Below are positions 8,000 through 17,500 of a DNA stretch of 64,000 bases, piece after piece (within the stretch, counting starts at the first letter, position 1; every line of letters begins with the position of its first letter). The DNA lies in contig JAPUEI010000050.1 of NCBI GenBank assembly GCA_027492675.1, positions 20,658 through 84,657 on the forward strand, given 5' to 3'. The notes under the pieces are model-generated. The model made no database searches, was not told the origin of the DNA, and worked only from the letters and a program-made list of their open reading frames with translations. The position numbers were made by a program, and so were the translations under genes. The DNA comes from Propionibacteriaceae bacterium (GTDB lineage: Bacteria > Actinomycetota > Actinomycetes > Propionibacteriales > Propionibacteriaceae).

Positions 8000-8728
8000 T
8001 CAGCCGCGTACCGCGTTGATCTCCAGGCGTACGTAGTCGATCACCGGCTCCGACATCGCCTCACGCACAGCCCGTACGAACGGACGGTGCTCGTCGGCCG
8101 GCATGGCGGCGAGGTAGCCGCCGAGGTTGACGGTGGCGAGGTACGTCTCCAGAAGGTCGGGATCATCGAGCCGCAGCGGGTCGGGCCTCAGCCGTACGGA
8201 CGCCACCTTCCATCCCGCGGCCCGCAGCGCGGCCTCGGTGTCGGCGACCCCGGCGAAGCGCGTGAGGGTCATCGGCGACCCGGTCACGGTCTGCAGCGCC
8301 TGGTCGAGGATCATCAGCTGACCCTCTCCGCCACAGTCGGAGGTGAGCCGGCCACCGGTTCGTACGGCCTCCGCCAGCCTCGTGAACAGCAGCTGGTGGT
8401 CGTCCACCCAGTGGAACGCGGCCACGCTCATGACCGCGTCCACGGGCTCGATCGGGAGCCGCTCGGTGAGGTCTGCCACGACGAACTCCGCCCGCTCGCC
8501 CAGCCGCTCGCGCGCCGTGGCGATCATCGTCGAGGAGGCGTCGAGGCACACCAGGTCGACGTCCGGCCAGCGCTCCAGCAGCACGGCGGCATCGCGGCCG
8601 GTGCCGCACCCGGCGTCGAGCACCCGCTCGGATCCGGTGAGCTGCATCCGCTCGAGCACGCCGAGCCCCCACGCCACGTGGGGAAGGGGCAAAGCGTCGT
8701 ACGTGCGGGCGTCCCATTCGAATGGCAT
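8000..8728 (-). CDS. Class I SAM-dependent methyltransferase, trans-aconitate type
   Basis: A 242-residue cytoplasmic methyltransferase. Motif I is VLDAGCGTGRDAAVLLERWP (about residues 36-55), followed by VCLDASSTMIATARERLG and the motif II region PVDAVMSVAAFHWVDD. The overall pattern resembles trans-aconitate 2-methyltransferase and related small-molecule enzymes; the substrate is unknown. It is divergent from dltA with only 51 bp between starts, and a shared control region is likely. Confidence 0.75.
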   Translation of the reverse strand: MPFEWDARTYDALPLPHVAWGLGVLERMQLTGSERVLDAGCGTGRDAAVLLERWPDVDLVCLDASSTMIATARERLGERAEFVVADLTERLPIEPVDAVMSVAAFHWVDDHQLLFTRLAEAVRTGGRLTSDCGGEGQLMILDQALQTVTGSPMTLTRFAGVADTEAALRAAGWKVASVRLRPDPLRLDDPDLLETYLATVNLGGYLAAMPADEHRPFVRAVREAMSEPVIDYVRLEINAVRG

Positions 8729-8779
8729 GGGCCCAACCTACGGCTCGCTACGATCGGCCCTGCGAGGCAGGAGGCGTAC

Positions 8780-10333
8780 GTGGACATCGTCGACCGGATC
8801 GGGGCCGTGGCGGCCCTCGACGGCGACCGCGTCGCGCACCGGCACAGGGACGTCACCCTCTCGTACAGCGACCTCTGGACCGCGTCGTACGGGCTCGCCG
8901 AGCGCATCTCCGGACTGCTCGCCGACGACGGCAGCCCCGTCGTGGTGTACGGGCACAAGGAGTCGTCGATGCTCGTCGCGTTCCTCGGCGCGGTGCGGGC
9001 GGCCCATCCGTACATCCCCATCGACGCCTCGTGGCCCGCCGATCGCATCGGCAGCGTCATCGCGGAGTCGCGGGCGAGGCTCGTGATCGCCGTACGGCCG
9101 CTGCCCGAGGGCGTGGTGTCGGACGCCACGGTCGTCGACGGGTCCGGACTGGCGAGCGGTGTCATGCCGACGGTGCCGACCGGGTCACCGCATCCTGTGG
9201 CGGACACCGACCCGTACTACGTCATCTACACCTCCGGCAGCACCGGGCATCCCAAGGGCGTCCAGATCACCGCGGGCGCGCTGGAGCGGTTCGTCGACTG
9301 GGCCTTGTCGCTGGCCGGAATCTCCCTCGACGACCCACCCGAGGTCTGGCTCAACCAGGCGCCGTTCTCGTTCGACCTGTCGGTGATGGACCTGTACGGC
9401 GCGCTGGCCTCCGGCGCCACCCTGCACTCGATCGACGCGGCGACGGTCGCCAACCCGCGTGCCCTGCAGGAGAACCTCGCCGCGAGTGACCTCACGATCT
9501 GGGTCAGTACCCCCTCCTTCGCCGACCTCTGCCTCGCCGACCGCGGGTTCGAGGCGGCCCTGCTGCCACGCCTGCGGCTGTTCCTGTTCTGCGGCGAGAC
9601 CCTGTCGCCGACCACGGCCGCCGCCCTCCGCGCGCGGTTCCCCGAGGCGGCCGTCATCAACACGTACGGGCCCACGGAGTCCACGGTCGCGGTCACTAGC
9701 GTGGTCATCGGGCCCGAGCACCTCGACGGCACCGCGCTCCCGGTGGGCGTCGCGAAGCCTGGCACGACGATCCTCATCCGTGACGACACGGGCGACGTCC
9801 TTCCGGCGGGCGAGTCGGGCGAGATCGTCATCGCCGGCGACACGGTCTCGATCGGCTACCTCCACCGGCCCGATCTCACCGAAGCCGCCTTCACCGTCGT
9901 GGACCTCGACGGCGTGCCCACCCCCGCCTACCGCACCGGCGACCTCGGCCACCTCGACGCCGACGGCATGCTCCACTTCGGCGGCCGCCTCGACGGGCAG
10001 GTGAAGCTCCACGGCTACCGGATCGAGCTCGAGGACGTGGAGAACAACCTGCGGCGCGTCGAGTCCGTACAGCAGGCAGCCGTCGTCGCGATCCGCAGCA
10101 CGGACGGCGCGATCACGCACCTGCACGCCTTCGTCCAGCTCGCGTCTGCCCTCGAGGGGTCACCTCTCGCGGTGGCAACAAGGTTGAAGAAGCAGCTCCG
10201 CGCGTACGTCCCCGACTACATGGTTCCCAAGGTCATCACGGTGGTCGACCGCATCCCGATGACCGGCAACGGCAAGGCCGATCGCCGCGCGCTGGTGGCC
10301 GGTCTGCACCCCGGACCCGGCGCGGAGCGCTGA
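8780..10333 (+). CDS. dltA: D-alanine--carrier protein ligase DltA
   Basis: The product is 517 residues, the usual DltA length. It activates D-alanine with ATP and loads it on the carrier DltC. AMP-binding motifs are visible: YTSGSTGHPKG (about residue 150), the VINTYGPTE motif, then AYRTGDLGHLD, and near the end PMTGNGKADRRAL with the catalytic lysine. The GTG start at 8780 is preceded by GGAGG and lies directly after a TACGAT -10-like hexamer. The stop overlaps dltB as TGATG. The gene order dltA-B-C-D and the small fifth gene support D-alanylation of teichoic acids. Confidence 0.93.
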   Translation: MDIVDRIGAVAALDGDRVAHRHRDVTLSYSDLWTASYGLAERISGLLADDGSPVVVYGHKESSMLVAFLGAVRAAHPYIPIDASWPADRIGSVIAESRARLVIAVRPLPEGVVSDATVVDGSGLASGVMPTVPTGSPHPVADTDPYYVIYTSGSTGHPKGVQITAGALERFVDWALSLAGISLDDPPEVWLNQAPFSFDLSVMDLYGALASGATLHSIDAATVANPRALQENLAASDLTIWVSTPSFADLCLADRGFEAALLPRLRLFLFCGETLSPTTAAALRARFPEAAVINTYGPTESTVAVTSVVIGPEHLDGTALPVGVAKPGTTILIRDDTGDVLPAGESGEIVIAGDTVSIGYLHRPDLTEAAFTVVDLDGVPTPAYRTGDLGHLDADGMLHFGGRLDGQVKLHGYRIELEDVENNLRRVESVQQAAVVAIRSTDGAITHLHAFVQLASALEGSPLAVATRLKKQLRAYVPDYMVPKVITVVDRIPMTGNGKADRRALVAGLHPGPGAER

Positions 10334-11478
10334 TGGTCGACGCGTACGGGTCGCTGTACTGGTTCTACCTCCTCGGCCTGATCACCCTGCCCGCCATCGT
10401 GCTCGGGCTCCTCGGCCGGCCGCTGAAGACATACACCCGCATCGCCTCAGTCCTCATGGTGGTGCTGATCCTCGGCTGGACGTCCGGCCAGCTGTGGTGG
10501 CTGATCGGCTTCCTGGTGTACGAGCTCGCGCTGCTCAAGGTGTGGCTCGCCTACCGCCTCGGACACCCTCAGGTGAACAAGTGGATGGCTCGGGCCGTGG
10601 CCGTCGGAGCGACAGCGCCGCTCTTCGCGGTGAAGGCGGCCGCCCTGTTCCCCACGCTGAGCGTCGGTTTCCTCGGCGTCTCGTACCTCTCCTTCCGCGT
10701 CATCCAGATGGTCCTCGAGGTCACCGACGGCCTGATCACGGCCCTGCCGCTGGCCGACACGCTGTTCTTCGTCATCTTCTTCCCCACCCTGGTCAGCGGG
10801 CCGATCGACCGCTCGCGCCGCTTCCAGCAGGACGCCGACCGACGCTGGACGTCCCGCGAGTACGCCTACCTCCTCGCCCGCGGACTCGCCCTCCTGCTGC
10901 AGGGCGGGGTGTACAAGTTCGTGCTCGCCGCGTGGTTCACCACCCAGCTCGACTGGGCGGTCGGCTGGCCCCGCACCCTCGCGTACATGTACCTCTACTC
11001 CGGTCGCCTGTTCTTCGACTTCGCGGGCTACTCGGCGATGGCGGTCGGGGTGTCGTACGTGTTCGGCATCCGCACCCCGCCGAACTTCCGCCTGCCGTTC
11101 GCGGCCGAGTCGATCAAGGACTTCTGGAACCGCTGGCACATCTCGTTGTCGTTCTGGTTCCGCGACTACCTCTACACGCGCATGACGATGACCCTGATGC
11201 GCATGCGGTTCTTCAAGACCCGCCGCGTGGCCGCCGGGCGCGTCGCGCTGCTGCTCAACATGCTGCTCATGGGGTGCTGGCATGGGTTCGCGCTGCACTA
11301 CGTGCTGTACGGGCTGTACCACGGCCTCCTGCTGGTGGCGAACGACTGGTATGAGAAGAAGTGCCCGCTGTACACGCACCGCAAGCGCCTCGGCTACCGC
11401 CTGGTCGCCATCGCCGTCACCTTCCAGCTCGTCGTCTTCGGCTTCCTCCTCTTCTCCGGCCACATCCTCGCGATCTGA
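10333..11478 (+). CDS. dltB: DltB, MBOAT-family D-alanyl transfer membrane protein
   Basis: This 381-residue polytopic protein belongs to the membrane-bound O-acyltransferases. It transfers D-alanine from DltC across the membrane. Typical MBOAT features are SYLSFRVIQM, PTLVSGPIDR, FDFAGYSAMA, FWNRWHISLSFWFRDYLY and MGCWHGFALHYVLYGLYHG, in which H317 (CWHG) is the catalytic histidine. It is translationally coupled to dltA. A hairpin immediately after its stop separates it from dltC. Confidence 0.93.
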   Translation: MVDAYGSLYWFYLLGLITLPAIVLGLLGRPLKTYTRIASVLMVVLILGWTSGQLWWLIGFLVYELALLKVWLAYRLGHPQVNKWMARAVAVGATAPLFAVKAAALFPTLSVGFLGVSYLSFRVIQMVLEVTDGLITALPLADTLFFVIFFPTLVSGPIDRSRRFQQDADRRWTSREYAYLLARGLALLLQGGVYKFVLAAWFTTQLDWAVGWPRTLAYMYLYSGRLFFDFAGYSAMAVGVSYVFGIRTPPNFRLPFAAESIKDFWNRWHISLSFWFRDYLYTRMTMTLMRMRFFKTRRVAAGRVALLLNMLLMGCWHGFALHYVLYGLYHGLLLVANDWYEKKCPLYTHRKRLGYRLVAIAVTFQLVVFGFLLFSGHILAI

Positions 11479-11500
11479 CGGAACACCCACCGGTTCCGTC
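11477..11500 (+). terminator. Hairpin GACGGAAC-N8-GTTCCGTC after dltB
   Basis: A perfect 8-bp stem starts inside the dltB stop codon. The 143-bp gap to dltC also contains TTGAAC and TACCCT hexamers with a spacing of about 15 bp (about 11552-11578). The hairpin may lower read-through while dltC, dltD and the small gene gain their own promoter. No U-run follows the stem, so full termination is uncertain. Confidence 0.5.
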
Positions 11501-11621
11501 ACGGTCGAGGGCGCCGTCGGGATGGGGGTACGGCCGGGGTCCGGGAATGGCTTGAACGACATCCGCGGCCGGTACCCTTACGCACGGTGACGGGGCCGTA
11601 CGGACTCAGCGAGGAGCGGGC

Positions 11622-11864
11622 ATGGACGAGGCGCAGGAGCTGGCGGTGATGCGCCTGCTCGTCGAGGTGTGCGGCACGGACGCCATCGACGCCGAACGCG
11701 ACGTGGATCTCTTCGACGCCGGGCTGCTCGACTCGATCGGCTTCACGCAGCTCCTCGTCGGGCTCGAGGACGAGCTGGGCATCAGCGTCCCGCCGACCGC
11801 GGTCGAGCGTGACGACGTCGCCACGGTGAACAGGATTCTCGCGTTCGTCGCAGAGCGCCTCTGA
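11622..11864 (+). CDS. dltC: D-alanyl carrier protein DltC
   Basis: An 80-residue acidic carrier protein. The motif LFDAGLLDSIGF contains S38, the residue expected to receive 4'-phosphopantetheine. DltA loads D-alanine on this arm and DltB receives it at the membrane. The ribosome binding site GAGGAGCG is well placed. The stop overlaps dltD as TGATG. Confidence 0.93.
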   Translation: MDEAQELAVMRLLVEVCGTDAIDAERDVDLFDAGLLDSIGFTQLLVGLEDELGISVPPTAVERDDVATVNRILAFVAERL

Positions 11865-13063
11865 TGCGACGCATCCTGGCGCTCGTCGGGGGTGTCGCCT
11901 TGGCGATCGGGCTCTTCCTGAGCCCGGCTGCCGACGCCGCCGTTCGAGCCCTGGTCGTCGTCAACAACCCGGAGAAGCGCAGCGTGCGGGTGCTCAACTA
12001 CGAGAGCCCGGGCCGCCGTGAGGACACGGTGGGGCTGTACAAGAAGGCGATCGCGGGCACCCCTCAGGGCGTGACCAACCTGTACGTGATGGGCAGCTCC
12101 GAGCTCGGCGTGCCCATCGAGCAGAACCCCAGCCAGTGGTTGCCGAACAACGCGTCGGACTTCGACATGTACCAGTCGGGGCGCGGGTACCAGCAGTCGC
12201 TGTACCACGCGATCGAGCTCGCGGCGGTCGCCGACAAGATCCCCAACCGCAAGGTCGCCCTTCTGGTCTCGCCGCAGTGGTTCACGCCCGGAGGCATCAA
12301 GGCCGGCGCGTTCGAGTCGGTCTTCTCTCACTCCGCGTGGCAGGCGATGCTGAGGAACACCTCCCTCTCCGCTGCCACGCGCGCGCGGCTGATCGCCCGT
12401 ACGGGCCAGCTCATGCCTCAGCTCTGCACGGCTCGCGCCAGCTGTTCGTCGACACCTGCGGGTCGTGCGAAGGAGATCATCGACACTCCGTACAGCGCCT
12501 TCTCGAATCGCGTGGACGCGCTGCGCGAGACGTACGACGGCACCTCGTGGCGCAAGTCCGTCTCGTACACCGGGGCCTGGATCCCGGGCGCTCAGGCCAT
12601 GGCGACGATCGATTGGGAAGCGCAGGACGCGAAGGCGATCACCGCCGGCCGCAGCCGCGTCACGACGAACTCGTTCGGGATGGACGACGGCTACTACAGC
12701 AAGCGCATCGTCCCGTACCTCGACAAGCTCAAGGGCCACGAGGCGAAGGTGACGTACACGACCTCGACGGAGTACGACGACCTGCAGCTCTTCCTCGACG
12801 TCGCCCGCGACCTCGGCATCCAGGTGATGCTCGTGAGCCTGCCGGTCAACGGCGCGTGGAGCGACTACACCGGCCTGCCGCACGCCGAGTCCGACGGCTT
12901 CGCCGCCAAGCTGCAGCGCATCGCCAAGCTGGGCAAGGTGCAGCTCACGGACCTCACGACGAACGCGTACGTCCCGTACTACTTCTACGACACGCTCCAC
13001 CTGGGCTGGAGGGGGTGGCTGGATGTCACCCGAGCATGCTGGGAGTTCGCCAGTGGAAGCTGA
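11864..13063 (+). CDS. dltD: DltD, extracytoplasmic D-alanyl transfer protein
   Basis: A 399-residue protein with a single N-terminal hydrophobic segment (ILALVGGVALAIGLFL) and an SGNH-hydrolase-like outer domain. The nucleophile motif is LYVMGSSELG and the C-terminal Asp/His pair is in YDTLHLGWRGW. The second segment of the family, ALLVSPQWFTPGGI, is also clear. DltD acts outside the membrane to place D-alanine on teichoic acid. The next small gene starts within its last codons. Confidence 0.92.
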   Translation: MRRILALVGGVALAIGLFLSPAADAAVRALVVVNNPEKRSVRVLNYESPGRREDTVGLYKKAIAGTPQGVTNLYVMGSSELGVPIEQNPSQWLPNNASDFDMYQSGRGYQQSLYHAIELAAVADKIPNRKVALLVSPQWFTPGGIKAGAFESVFSHSAWQAMLRNTSLSAATRARLIARTGQLMPQLCTARASCSSTPAGRAKEIIDTPYSAFSNRVDALRETYDGTSWRKSVSYTGAWIPGAQAMATIDWEAQDAKAITAGRSRVTTNSFGMDDGYYSKRIVPYLDKLKGHEAKVTYTTSTEYDDLQLFLDVARDLGIQVMLVSLPVNGAWSDYTGLPHAESDGFAAKLQRIAKLGKVQLTDLTTNAYVPYYFYDTLHLGWRGWLDVTRACWEFASGS

Positions 13064-13286
13064 GCGGGCCACGGTGGCGGTACGGGCGGGGGCCCTGTTG
13101 GACAGGATCCAGGCGGCCGGCACTCACCCGACCGTAAACCCGTCCCGTACGGCCTGGGAAGCCCCGATCCTCCACCGCAGCCCCTGGTTCTGGTTCCTCG
13201 CGGCCTTCGTCGCGACCGCGGCCCTGGTGCTGTTCTGGTTCTTCGGCGCCGACACCAGCGGCGGGTTCATCTACGCGGGGTTCTAG
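13053..13286 (+). CDS. DltX-like small membrane protein ending FIYAGF
   Basis: The product is 77 residues, with a charged N-terminal part (1-43), one transmembrane segment (about 44-64, PWFWFLAAFVATAALVLFWF) and a short outer tail GADTSGGFIYAGF. The last six residues fit FxYxxF at the extreme C-terminus, the signature of DltX in Firmicutes. The DltX tyrosine has been proposed to carry D-alanine between DltB and DltD. Here the gene is last in the operon, whereas dltX usually precedes dltA, and it has a longer N-terminal extension. GTG 13053 follows GGGAG at 13041; an ATG at 13023 would add ten residues. It overlaps dltD by 11 bp, so coupling is strong. The role is inferred. Confidence 0.8.
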   Translation: MEAERATVAVRAGALLDRIQAAGTHPTVNPSRTAWEAPILHRSPWFWFLAAFVATAALVLFWFFGADTSGGFIYAGF

Positions 13287-14239
13287 CGCTCCAGCGCTCG
13301 GCGGATCCGCTCGATCACCCACTCCGGTCGGAGCATGATGTCGCGCGCTGCGATCCGGAGGAACCGGTAGCCGAGCTCCCGCAGCGCGTCCTCTCGGACC
13401 TTCTCCGCGACCAGGTCCCGCTTGTCGTTGTACTTCACTGCCCCGTCGCACTCGACGATGAGCATGACGCCCCTCCAGAGGAAGTCGGGGTAGTACGTCG
13501 TCCCGTTGGCTCGGACCGGCGCCTGTTGCTCGGGGAAGGGCAGGGCCGACAGGTGGAGATGACCCGCCACAAGCGACTCAGCTGGCGACTCGCGGATCGG
13601 GTCAGCCTTGGCGATCGCGTCCATCAACGGCGTGTACGGGCGCACCGTCGCGGCTGCCAGCATGTCCCGGCTTGCGGTGGCCAGGCGGGCGTCGGCGAAG
13701 GTCGTCGTTCGGGGAGAGCTCACCATGGACCTGACCAGCTGCCGGCACGCGTTGTCGAGCACCACGAGCGCGTCGGGTAGCGACAGTCCTATCGCCAGAT
13801 CGGCCGCTGTCCGGGCAAGCGTGGTCACGGGGTAGCCGTCCGCGTCGCGAGTGACATCCGCCTGATCCAGGCGACGCTCCCGGAAGATGGCGCCGCTCTC
13901 GCGCGCCCGTCGCCCAGTTCCCGACGGGTTCGTGAGGACGGGTTCGGAATCCGACCAGGGGTGAAACCCTGGTGTGGGCAGGCCCCAGTACACCGCAGCG
14001 GAGGCGTGGCTGATGACCGCTCCCGGGTTGGTCACCTGCGCCGCGTGCGCCAGGACCAGATGCTGCCCTGCCGGGTCGTCAGGCCATGAGTCTGACGCGA
14101 TGAAGACGCCACGCCTGAGCCGACGGAGTCGGCCCGCGGTGAGCTGGGTACGGATCATGTCGTCGCTGACACCGGCGGAAGCGAGCAGGGCCCGCGATGC
14201 GGGCTGGGTCGGAAGAATCCATGGCCTGGGGATGCGCAT
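13283..14239 (-). CDS. AbiEi-like/DUF559 protein
   Basis: A 318-residue protein in two parts. The N-terminal part (about 15-60) is a winged-helix, AbiEi-antitoxin-like segment (LTAGRLRRLRRGVFIASDSW). The C-terminal part (about 215-318) is a DUF559/Vsr-like nuclease fold with YPDFLWRGVMLIVECDGAVKY (given in part), then REDALRELGYRFLRI. Its E-C-D stretch may be the metal-binding core. It is common in actinobacteria as a stand-alone gene. No toxin partner is visible, so a complete toxin-antitoxin pair is not claimed. Its stop overlaps the convergent DltX-like gene. A second family member lies at 47037. Confidence 0.7.
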   Translation of the reverse strand: MRIPRPWILPTQPASRALLASAGVSDDMIRTQLTAGRLRRLRRGVFIASDSWPDDPAGQHLVLAHAAQVTNPGAVISHASAAVYWGLPTPGFHPWSDSEPVLTNPSGTGRRARESGAIFRERRLDQADVTRDADGYPVTTLARTAADLAIGLSLPDALVVLDNACRQLVRSMVSSPRTTTFADARLATASRDMLAAATVRPYTPLMDAIAKADPIRESPAESLVAGHLHLSALPFPEQQAPVRANGTTYYPDFLWRGVMLIVECDGAVKYNDKRDLVAEKVREDALRELGYRFLRIAARDIMLRPEWVIERIRRALER

Positions 14240-14379
14240 GGAGGAACCCTGTCGCGCCGAAGCACCTATCCGCCAGCACCCCTGTGGATAACTCCCTCAA
14301 GGCAGTTCCCGGTTGCCTGCGGACGCCTGACCCGCCGGGTTGCATGGGCTACGGGACCCGTCTCGGCACCGACGCGGTC

Positions 14380-14497
14380 GAACCGCCACGTTCCATGGGT
14401 TGTGCGGCCCGCTCGGGGGTTCGTAACCCATGGAACGTGGCGGTTCGCATCAGGCGCGACCCGAGGCGCCCTGGTAACCCACCCAACGTGGCTGGTC
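14380..14497. repeat. 22-bp perfect inverted repeat plus degenerate third copy
   Basis: The 317-bp gap between the DUF559 gene and the PEPCK gene has no coding signal. It contains a perfect 22-bp inverted repeat: GAACCGCCACG...GGGTT at 14380-14401 and its complement at 14425-14446, with a 23-bp loop. A third, imperfect copy in the second orientation lies at 14476-14497. The first pair forms a very stable hairpin that may end both convergent and outgoing transcripts. Confidence 0.8.
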
Positions 14498-14556
14498 GCG
14501 GCGTACGGCTTCGCGTGACGGACCTCAGACTGAGCGAGGCGCGTCGGCGGCCGGCC

Positions 14557-17500
14557 TCAGAGCGGCTGCAGCCCCAGTGTGCCGACGAGGCCCACGCGGT
14601 AGGCGTCGTTCTTCACGCGACCGAGCTCGGCGTACGTGTCGGCGAGCCTCTGCTGCACGTGGAGTCGCTCGACCGGGTCGGCGTTGGCGTCCTCGGACTG
14701 GAACAGCTCCAGCCGCGCGGCGGCCTCCTCGTAGTGGCGGATGTCGGCGGTCTGCTTGGCGGCCAGCCGCGCCGCGTACCACTCGCTGGCCAGCACGTGG
14801 TCGCGCGTGAACTGCTCGCGCAGCTCGGGCGAGTGCAGCGCCCAGCCCTCGGCCGAGTGGCCCGTCGCCATGAGCTCGAGCAGCGCCCGCAGCGGCGGGA
14901 TGGCCATCGCGATGGTGCCGTCGTCGATGTACGACTGGGCCACGCGCCGGTGCGTCTCGACGATCACCTCGACCGAGTCGGCGTACACGTCCGCGTCCTG
15001 GAGCTCCGGCGCCAACATCTCCGGGGTGAACACCGTGTCGGGGTGCAGGAAGATGCGGCCGAAGAACGTCGACACGAAGCGCGCGTTGATGCGGTAGCCA
15101 AGGCGGCTGGCCTCGATCGTCGTACCGCCGCGCGTGATGTCCGCGATCGGGTCGAGGTAGCCGTTCTCGATCAGCCACGCGGCGTCGCGCTCGGCCGGCG
15201 ACATCCGGCTGAACACCTCGGGCACGAGCAGGCTGACGTCGTGGTCGACCCGGACCTTCGGGCCGATGTAGCCCGCCGACGAGATCCAGCCGTCGTAACC
15301 GGTCAGCGCGTACGACAGGAACGCCGCGTTCAGGTCGATGATGCTCGGCAGCATGTTGAACGGGCCCTTGGTGAGCGCGCCCTCCGAGCCGGCGCCGGTC
15401 GTCGACGGCGACTTGCCGGTCATCGAGCTGATGAACTCCATGAACAGCTCGGGCAGCTCCATGAAGTGCAGGGGGTTGTACGAGCAGAGCGCCGGCGCGT
15501 CGGCCTCCGGCGGGTTGTTGCGGCGACCAGCAGCGACGATGTCGACCGGCAGCGGGGCGAACTCCGACAGCGGCCGGTGGTGCAGGAGGTGGTCGGCGAT
15601 CCGCGCGAGCTCGGTGGCGACAGGGTTCGAGCGGTCCGGGCGCACCTGGAGGTAGCGCGGGTTCTTGCTCGGCTTGCCACCGACCAGACGCGGGTTGGCA
15701 GAGCTGACGACGTACGCCGGGGACTCCTGCGTGCCCTCCGCGAACTCGGAGAGCAGCGTCTTCATCGGTGTCGTGAACTGGCTGAAGCCCACCGCGTCGG
15801 CCACCATCGCGGCCGCGTCGCTCGTCGTGAGCGGCTCGAAGTTCGACAAGAACGTGCCGCCGCCGGCGATGTCGCGTTCGGCCTGCTTGTCATAGCCACG
15901 GTGGATCGCGTCGTCGGGCCGCTGGAACAGCAGCTCCTCGCAGTTCTTGACGTACTTGCGGCTCAGCGCCGACTTGCCGCGGGCGAACGCACGAGCGTCC
16001 TTGAGACCGCGGCGGCTGCTGAAGTCGAGCGGCGCCTCGGCCGACGGCAGCACGGTGCTCGCGGTGATGTCGTCCTCGGTCTGCACCTTGACGGCCGGCG
16101 AGAAGTCGGGCCGTAGCGAGAACAGCCGCCACGAGCCGTCCTCCTCGAAGCCGACCCGCAGCATGTTGACGACGACCTTGTCGCCGTCGAGTCGGACCAT
16201 GTTGCCGAGGCGGCCGTTGATGATGCCCACCGAGAAGTGGCTGCGCCAGTCGTCGCCCCACTCAGGGGAGTAGTAGCGCTTGACCAGGTACAGCAGCTCC
16301 TTGACGTGCGCGGGGATGGCGCGGATCTTCGCGTTGTACGCATCGGAGTAGTCGGCGCTCGGCGTCATCAGCTTGATCACGCTGCCGAGGCTGCGCTCGG
16401 GCGACAGCACGGCGCGGTGGTCGGTGTTGCCGGCCGGATCGGTGTACCGGTCGCAGTAGTCCGCCGCGATCAGGTCCGCGACCGCCTCGATGTCGGAGTC
16501 GAAGTTCGCGGTCCACGCGTTGGCGAACACGAACGCGTCGAGCAGCGACTTGCTGATCTCGCTCTTGCCGCCGCCGGATACCGTCGCGGGCTTGTGGCAC
16601 TGGGTGGCGATCGGCGAGATGCCCAGCAGGTGCCACTGCGTCTTGTCGGCCTCGCGGGGCTTGGAGAACACCCGGTAGCCGTTCGGGGACATGTAGACGT
16701 GACCAGCGGCCAGACCGATCTCGTACTGCTCACCCTTGGGGCCGGCCCACGAGACCTTCTGCGTGCGGAGGCTGAAGCTCGCCCCGCTCGGGATGAGCGT
16801 CAGGCCTGGCAGCTGGGTGTCCTTCGCGTGGCCCTCGGGCTGCAGCACGAAGCGGCCGGGGTTGGAGGACAGGACCTCGCTGAGCGCGTACTCCGACGGC
16901 GTGAAGGTGTCGGTGAACTCCTGGCCGAGGTTGTACGCGGGGTAGCAGATCGCCCCTCCCGAGTGCTCCTCCTCGGAGATGCCGAACAGGTTCGCGGCGT
17001 AGCTGACCTGCGTCTTCACCTCCTTCTTGCAGTAGCCGAAGTAGTTGTCGGCGATGATCGTGACGACCACGCCGCGCGCGTCGCGGGCCACGGCCTTGAA
17101 CGCCTGTCCACCGTTGTACAGCTCGTCGGGAGTCGTCCAACACATCCCGTCGCGCTTCTGCCGCTCGGTGGCGTCGGCCACGTTCGGCAGGCCCAGGGAC
17201 TTCTTCGTCAGCGTGATGAGGTGCGGCGCGAGGATGACGCACCCTGTGTGGCCGGTCCAGGTCTTGGGGTCGAGCGAGGCGTCGTTCTCGGGAAGGTACG
17301 GGTCGCCGGCGTTGCCGAAGATGCCCTCGACGAAGTCGAGGTTGGCGACCAGGCCGCCGGGGACGATGAACCGGGTCTCCATCGTGCGGTCCACCGGATA
17401 GTCGGGGGTCGCCGGCACGACCAGCGGGCGCAGCAGCAGCGAGACCCAGGTGCGCGCGGGCTCGGCGAAGGTCGAGGTCCAGGGCAATACGAGCGCGTCG

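Noticed and set aside
13283..14239. A complete AbiE-type toxin-antitoxin system
   Set aside because: Only the AbiEi-like/nuclease-like protein is present. No AbiEii nucleotidyltransferase lies next to it or to the paralogue at 47037.
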